A DNA stretch of 64,000 nucleotides, from positions 24,086 through 88,085 of the forward strand of contig JASANG010001196.1 in the NCBI GenBank assembly GCA_030248215.1. The letters run 5' to 3'. The notes below the pieces were generated by a model. It made no database searches, was not told where the DNA came from, and worked only from the letters and a program-made list of their open reading frames with translations. This DNA is from Enoplolaimus lenunculus. Lineage: Eukaryota > Nematoda > Enoplea > Enoplida > Thoracostomopsidae. Below are positions 51,801 through 57,800 of this stretch, piece by piece. Both the position numbers and the translations under genes were made by a program. Every line of letters begins with the position of its first letter. Position 1 is the first letter of the stretch.

Positions 51801-54800
51801 GCCACTGACTCATTCCACCAGCATCCCGTCGTTCCACCACGTACCCTAAAATATAAGGTAAATCACGTCGAAAATAGTAAGCCAGCTCAGCATTCTGGGG
51901 GGATGTGATAGATGTGCGTGTTGTACCAATGGTAACGTGTGTGCGACATAAATTTATTGGTGGAATTGGCCAATTATTACGCTGATGACCGCGCCTCTGG
52001 TCTGGGAATGTATTAGTAGTACATACAGCAAATATAATTGGAACAGTTGGGACAGCGGGACAGATGGAACAACGGAACAGTTGGAACAGTTGGGACAGGC
52101 GGGACAGTTGGGACGCTCAGAAAACTGGGGGTCACAAGCGTTTACGAATGGAACGAAAAGCGAGAGAACGTGTAGCTAAATGAAGCTTCAGTATTTTTAG
52201 TATCTTATTTGTAAACGAAAACCTGAGTCTAAGCCTAAACCTGATTATTAGACCGTCATTTGATTGGGTTCTTGCACATTTTCTATGCATACTTCAAAAA
52301 AATGTTGTGTCAAATTGACTCTCTCCGACATAGGCTCTATGGGACACTACATAAAGTGAGTCAAATTCGACTCCGCCAGAGTCCAATTTGACTCGCTGCG
52401 TCGCACGTTTGAGTCTGGCGGAGTCGAATATGACTCTGTTTGTGCAGTCCCGTAGAGCCTATTTCGGAGAGAGTCAATTTGATTCAAAGTTTTTTTGCAG
52501 TGCAGAGAAAAAAGTATTGTATTTCGGTATCATTTTAACCGTTCGAAAATATTTTACTTACCCGTAATCCGTGATCCACCATCAGAATAAGGCTTGGTCC
52601 ACGAAAGGGTGACGTGATTCCGGCCGATGCTGTTTGCGTTCGGCGCACCAGGCGGTCCAGGTGGTCCTGAAATGTACCACAAATCAGACGTGTAACTGGC
52701 TAAAGATTTCTTTACCCAGTCGGCGTGTTACACGTGGAAATTTTCCAATTCATTACCCGCTGGTCGAGTGAAACTCTGATACAAATGCTGTTGTTTTAAT
52801 AAACAGAAAATTTGAGGGTCAGTTCGAGACTAGAAATTCTGAACCCAAACGAGGTATCATATCGTTTGAACGTTTGGATAATTTTCGCGGACGTTTATTG
52901 GAAATAAATAAGGAACAACCGGGACTTGAACCCCGAATGATGACAAACACTGTATTATATTGTACGAAAATACCCCGAATAGCAATTTAAGCAACAACCA
53001 CAAGGTTCAGCGTCCTACAGAGAATTTCGGCTGATTACATAGAGTCCTCGGTGAATTGTATGAGGACTATTTGGCGGCCGGCAGGTGGACGGTGGGGGGA
53101 CTCGCTAGGCGCCCCTCGGCCCTGCATATATCAACAAACAAACGCATCGTGGGTTGTCGTTTTTTAGTTGCTAATCAACTAAGAAGACAGTTTTGACATT
53201 AGAAACGTTGTAGAAAAATTTTAAAAATATTTTTTTTTCTGAAAATAATTAAAATTAAATAAATTTAGTTTAAAAATAAAAAAAAAATGGTTTACCATAT
53301 TTTGGCTTCAAATTGATTGGCCCAGTGCTTGGACTTGGTTTGCTGAATCCGGCAGCGTTTTTGGCGATCACTCGAAATTCAAATTCGCCACAACTTCGCA
53401 AACCATCGACTGAAATCAAATTGAACATTTAATTTTTGAAAAGTCGCATTTTTCGGAGTTTTTTTTAAGATTTTGTTACTCAATTTGTTAAAATTTCAAT
53501 TCAAAACTATTTCAAATAAACCAGTGCTATAATGATTGCTATACTGCAATAAATGCGGACAGAATATTTTGAACCAATCAAAATTCAGCATCATAACTCA
53601 AATTGGAATTAATTGGTTACCATGACGAGGAATTTTAACAAATGTAAAGCCCTATTCACACGTGCTAGTTTTTGCTGTGAGAACTTGCACATGCTAATTG
53701 CACGCAGAACTTGCATTTTTTCATTACTTAACGCATCGACTTATTAAGTAAATGTTTAACTTTTCGAATAAAAACAAATACATGCCAAATGTCAGCCATT
53801 GTCGTAACAAGAGAGTAACAGTTTAGTTTTATGTTAAGAAGACACAATGAGTCTACAACTTCAATTAGACCACGATTAGTATGCCTGAACCGTTAATTTG
53901 TAACATATCAAATTTAGTCTACGTCTTAAGTATTGACTTAACTTAAGTACGCTTTTAAAACGACAAAATGGTTAAGTAATTACTTAGCACGTACTTAAGT
54001 ACTAAGTTGCATTTATGTAGGGTTAAAAAAACCCAGCCATTAAGTTCTTCGGAAGTAAACAAACTGATCTTTGATGTTAAAACATCAGTTTTTTCAAAAA
54101 ATTAATTTTTAGCTAAAAAAACTTAAATATTTGCTGGTAAGTAAAAACAGAAAATCTATATTTATATTTTGAAGCATTTGTATCAAATTCACGTTCAAAT
54201 TTTAAAACATTTTAAATCATTTTAGCTGGTTATGGTGATCAGGAATATAATTAATGAAAATTTCGGGGTACCATACCGATATGTCGTGGATCTTTGCAAG
54301 CATACGGGTTCGCCATGGTCCATTTGTTTGCATTTGGTTCCTTAAATTCAACGTGATAACCCAAAATTCTTGAGCCACCATCGCTTTTCGGTCGATCCCA
54401 GCGTAATTTGACCCAAGTCGTATCCAAGTCAACCACTTCTGGAGTTCCTGGAGCATCCGGTACTTCTAAACAAATAATAATAATAAGAATAAATAATATT
54501 AGAAAACAATAATAATTAATTCAAAATCATAAAGAAATAAATAAATATGAAATTTTCTGCTGGAAATAATGTAATTAATTGGTTGCAATAAAAGTGTTCA
54601 GGGACGGGGCAGCCACCCTCATACCCCCATTTGGACGGCCCACATCACAAATGTGGGCTCCCATCGTATCATGATTTTAAACAAAAAATTTGAAAAATAT
54701 TTTGCATCATCACAAGGAGCCACCACCTTGGAATTTTGGAGGGTTTCCACCCATAGCCTGCTCCGACACTGGAAATGTTTACTTGGTAGGGTTTGATCAG

Positions 54801-57800
54801 TAGATGGAAACAAGACTGAACATTCCGCTATAGGGAACATCGGTTGGGAAAATCAAGAGACGCTCTCGGGGTCGTACCGTTTCGTGGCACATTCATAGAC
54901 AAATTTTGCAGCACTAAACGTAGTCTATATAGAGCCATTGTAGCCAAAACATTGCATGGCTGCATAGTTCAGTGGTTAGAGCGGCGGACCGGTAATCCGT
55001 ACGTCGGCGGGTTCGATCCCAACCGCATCCGCAGTTAAAGTTTCCTGAATATCTCTATGTGATACTGGTTAAACTTAGAATTACATGACTCAACTAAGGA
55101 CAAGCGCTTTATAAATAGTTACAGACATCTATACTTAATAGGAATGTTGGATATTAATATTAATAGATGCCTTAGGTGAAGTAAAAATGTTTTCCTGAAA
55201 TTGATAGAATGATTGCTGCCTGCTATGAAATCTGACTAAAATTTTAAACTGAATATAGCAAAGATTTCTATGTTTCAAAGTACAAAATGCACTGTAAATT
55301 TCAGTGAGTTGATTTGAACTCAGAATGAATTGAATCACTCAGTCTGAGTTAGGACTATCAGAACTCAGAATTTTGAGTTGATTCAATTCATTCTGAGTTA
55401 ATTAATCAACTTACTCAGAGTCAACTCACCTCAGATTGAGACTCAAATCAACTCAGAGTGAGTTTACGTTTACTGATACTAATTCAGAAATAACCAACTC
55501 GCTAATTGAATTGATTAATCAACTCAATTGAATTTATATACAGTATTGATATATTTGGCCAATGTAAAGAACAGGGCCGGAACAGTATTATAAACATATT
55601 CCTAAACCTAAGCTTAAGCGTAAGGATGACCCTATTCCGAAGCCTAACTCTAAGCCTAAGCAAAAAAAAAGCTAGTCTAAAGCTTAAGCTTACTCTATTT
55701 GCAGTCACGCCGGAAAACGTTCCGGCCGTGTTCTATACATGGGCCGAAAATTTGAACAAAGACAACGCTTTGTTGTAGGAATATTTTCATTTTGGTTGAC
55801 AAAAAAAGTAGGTTGAACTGACTGAAATCATATTTCGCTTCGATCGGTTTATCATTTTCAAGCGGATCTGATATTCCGTATTGATTTTCGGCCCGAATTC
55901 GGAATTTGTATTTTTCACCTTCGACTAAATCCATTACTTCGTGACGTGTACTGCGTACGAAAGACGAAACCTGTAATCAGAGTTTGTATTCTATGATTGC
56001 TGTTACAAGAGTATGCAACTGGGTATATTCTGTGTAGAAAACAATGACGTATTCAGCGCTCGTTGCGTTTTGTCTGACCCCAACATTTATAGGACGCTAC
56101 GTCGCAGTAATATTTCCAATTTGTCTATAGTCACTCCATTTATAAGCTTTACTGGATATGTTTACTTTGTGGTTCAAGTGATGACTACCCTCAATACTGA
56201 AAATACTGTGGGTCGGGTAAAAATCATAACGCGCGCTGATGAGTTTGGTGTAATGCAGAACCCAAGTAGTTGCACACTCGTGAATAACAGTGATCATCGA
56301 CTCATGCCATGACCACGAGTCGATGATCACACTCAGAAACGTGGCAATTTAGTGAAAGTTGTGTGGCATAAAATGTACCACTGGTCGTTGCGTTTTTGGC
56401 CGACACTGTTTTATTTTAGATAATATTCTTTATTGATAACATTTCAATTGTATGTCATCAAACTTCAAAATAATTTGAGTAACATACAAAACTGCATATA
56501 CAGACCCCTAACTTAGGGAATTGGCCAAAAACGCAATGTACGCTGAGTATATTTTTATACACAGCATGTACCCAGTTGCACCCTCTTGTTAAAAAATGAT
56601 CGTTATCGAGTCTTGTTATCATCACTAAGTACTTATTGTGTTTCCATCGGGGTCGCACCTTCAATTAAGACGTGATGGGGCATCAAATGTTCAAGAACGT
56701 TATGCTCACATAGCTAGTAGTTTTAAAATTCTGTAAAAATTATAAACAATAATTCAGTATTTTCAAATTTATGCCGTTTTGTACTGAGGGGTTTCGTGTT
56801 AGGGTTATAGGACCATAGACAATCTGGTAAAATACGGCCGACTGAAATTTGACCATTACCCATAACCAGTTAATTGCAGATGTTCAATGTCTAACCGGAC
56901 ACTATCAAGGATTCGTGTAGTTGACACTGCTTCGATTTCTGATTGGTTAATTAAAACTTGTTCGATTTCGGATTGGTTAATTAAAACTGCTTCGATTTCT
57001 GATTGGTTAATTAAAACTGCTCCGATTTCTGATTGGTTAATTAAAACTGCTTCGATTTCTGTTTGGTTAAGAAAAACTTGTTCGATTTCTGATTGGTTAA
57101 TTAAAACTGCTTCGATTTCTGATTGGTTAATTAAAACTGGTTCGATTTCTGATTGGTTAATTAAAACTTGTTCAATTTCTGATTGGTTAATTAAAACTGC
57201 TTCGATTTCTGATTGGATAATAAAAGCTTGTTCCATTTCTGATTGGTTAATTCAACTACAGTATGAAAATTTAGGTTTCATACCGCGTAGCTAACTTTAG
57301 TTTCAATGCTTTTACTAATTGGTGTCATAGATTATGCTATTAACCAAGTGATAGTTGCTATACACATTTGAAAATATGGTTTCTTTATGTTTACCTTATC
57401 CCATCGGTTTGGAAAATTGATATTTGATTTTTCAATAATATAATTTGTAACCGGTGAGCCACCGTCGTCTTTCGGTGACATCCATGTGAGAACGGCCGAA
57501 TCCGGAGTGACCTCGGTGACCAACAGTGGACCTTCTGGCGGTCCGGGTCGGTCTGAAACAATAATTTTAAATTTTAGAAAACCTGTCCATGGAAATTATC
57601 AATTTTTGAGTCTACGAAAATTTCAAATCTATATTACTTTACTATCATTAGTTAAGATTGTGATATCCGTGTGTATCTATTAAGCTACTTATAACGTTGA
57701 CGGCCAATGTTACTTTAAAGGGCGTCACAGTAGATTAAGCGTATTCCTAAACCTAAGCCTAAGCTTATGCGTTGGAAAAATGTGTTCTTAAGCCTAAGCC

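Noticed and set aside
51219-51808. Plus-strand frame of 192 codons repeating HPVYLFTSCLFVYI
   Set aside because: The 19-bp minisatellite plus SINE plus antisense of a twitchin-like exon.
54957-55030. A functional tRNA gene
   Set aside because: D and anticodon arms pair, but the T stem has two and the acceptor two mismatches, and a SINE-like tail follows.
56856-57294. Frames of 126 and 135 codons on opposite strands
   Set aside because: Produced by the stop-free 30-bp minisatellite in an intron.
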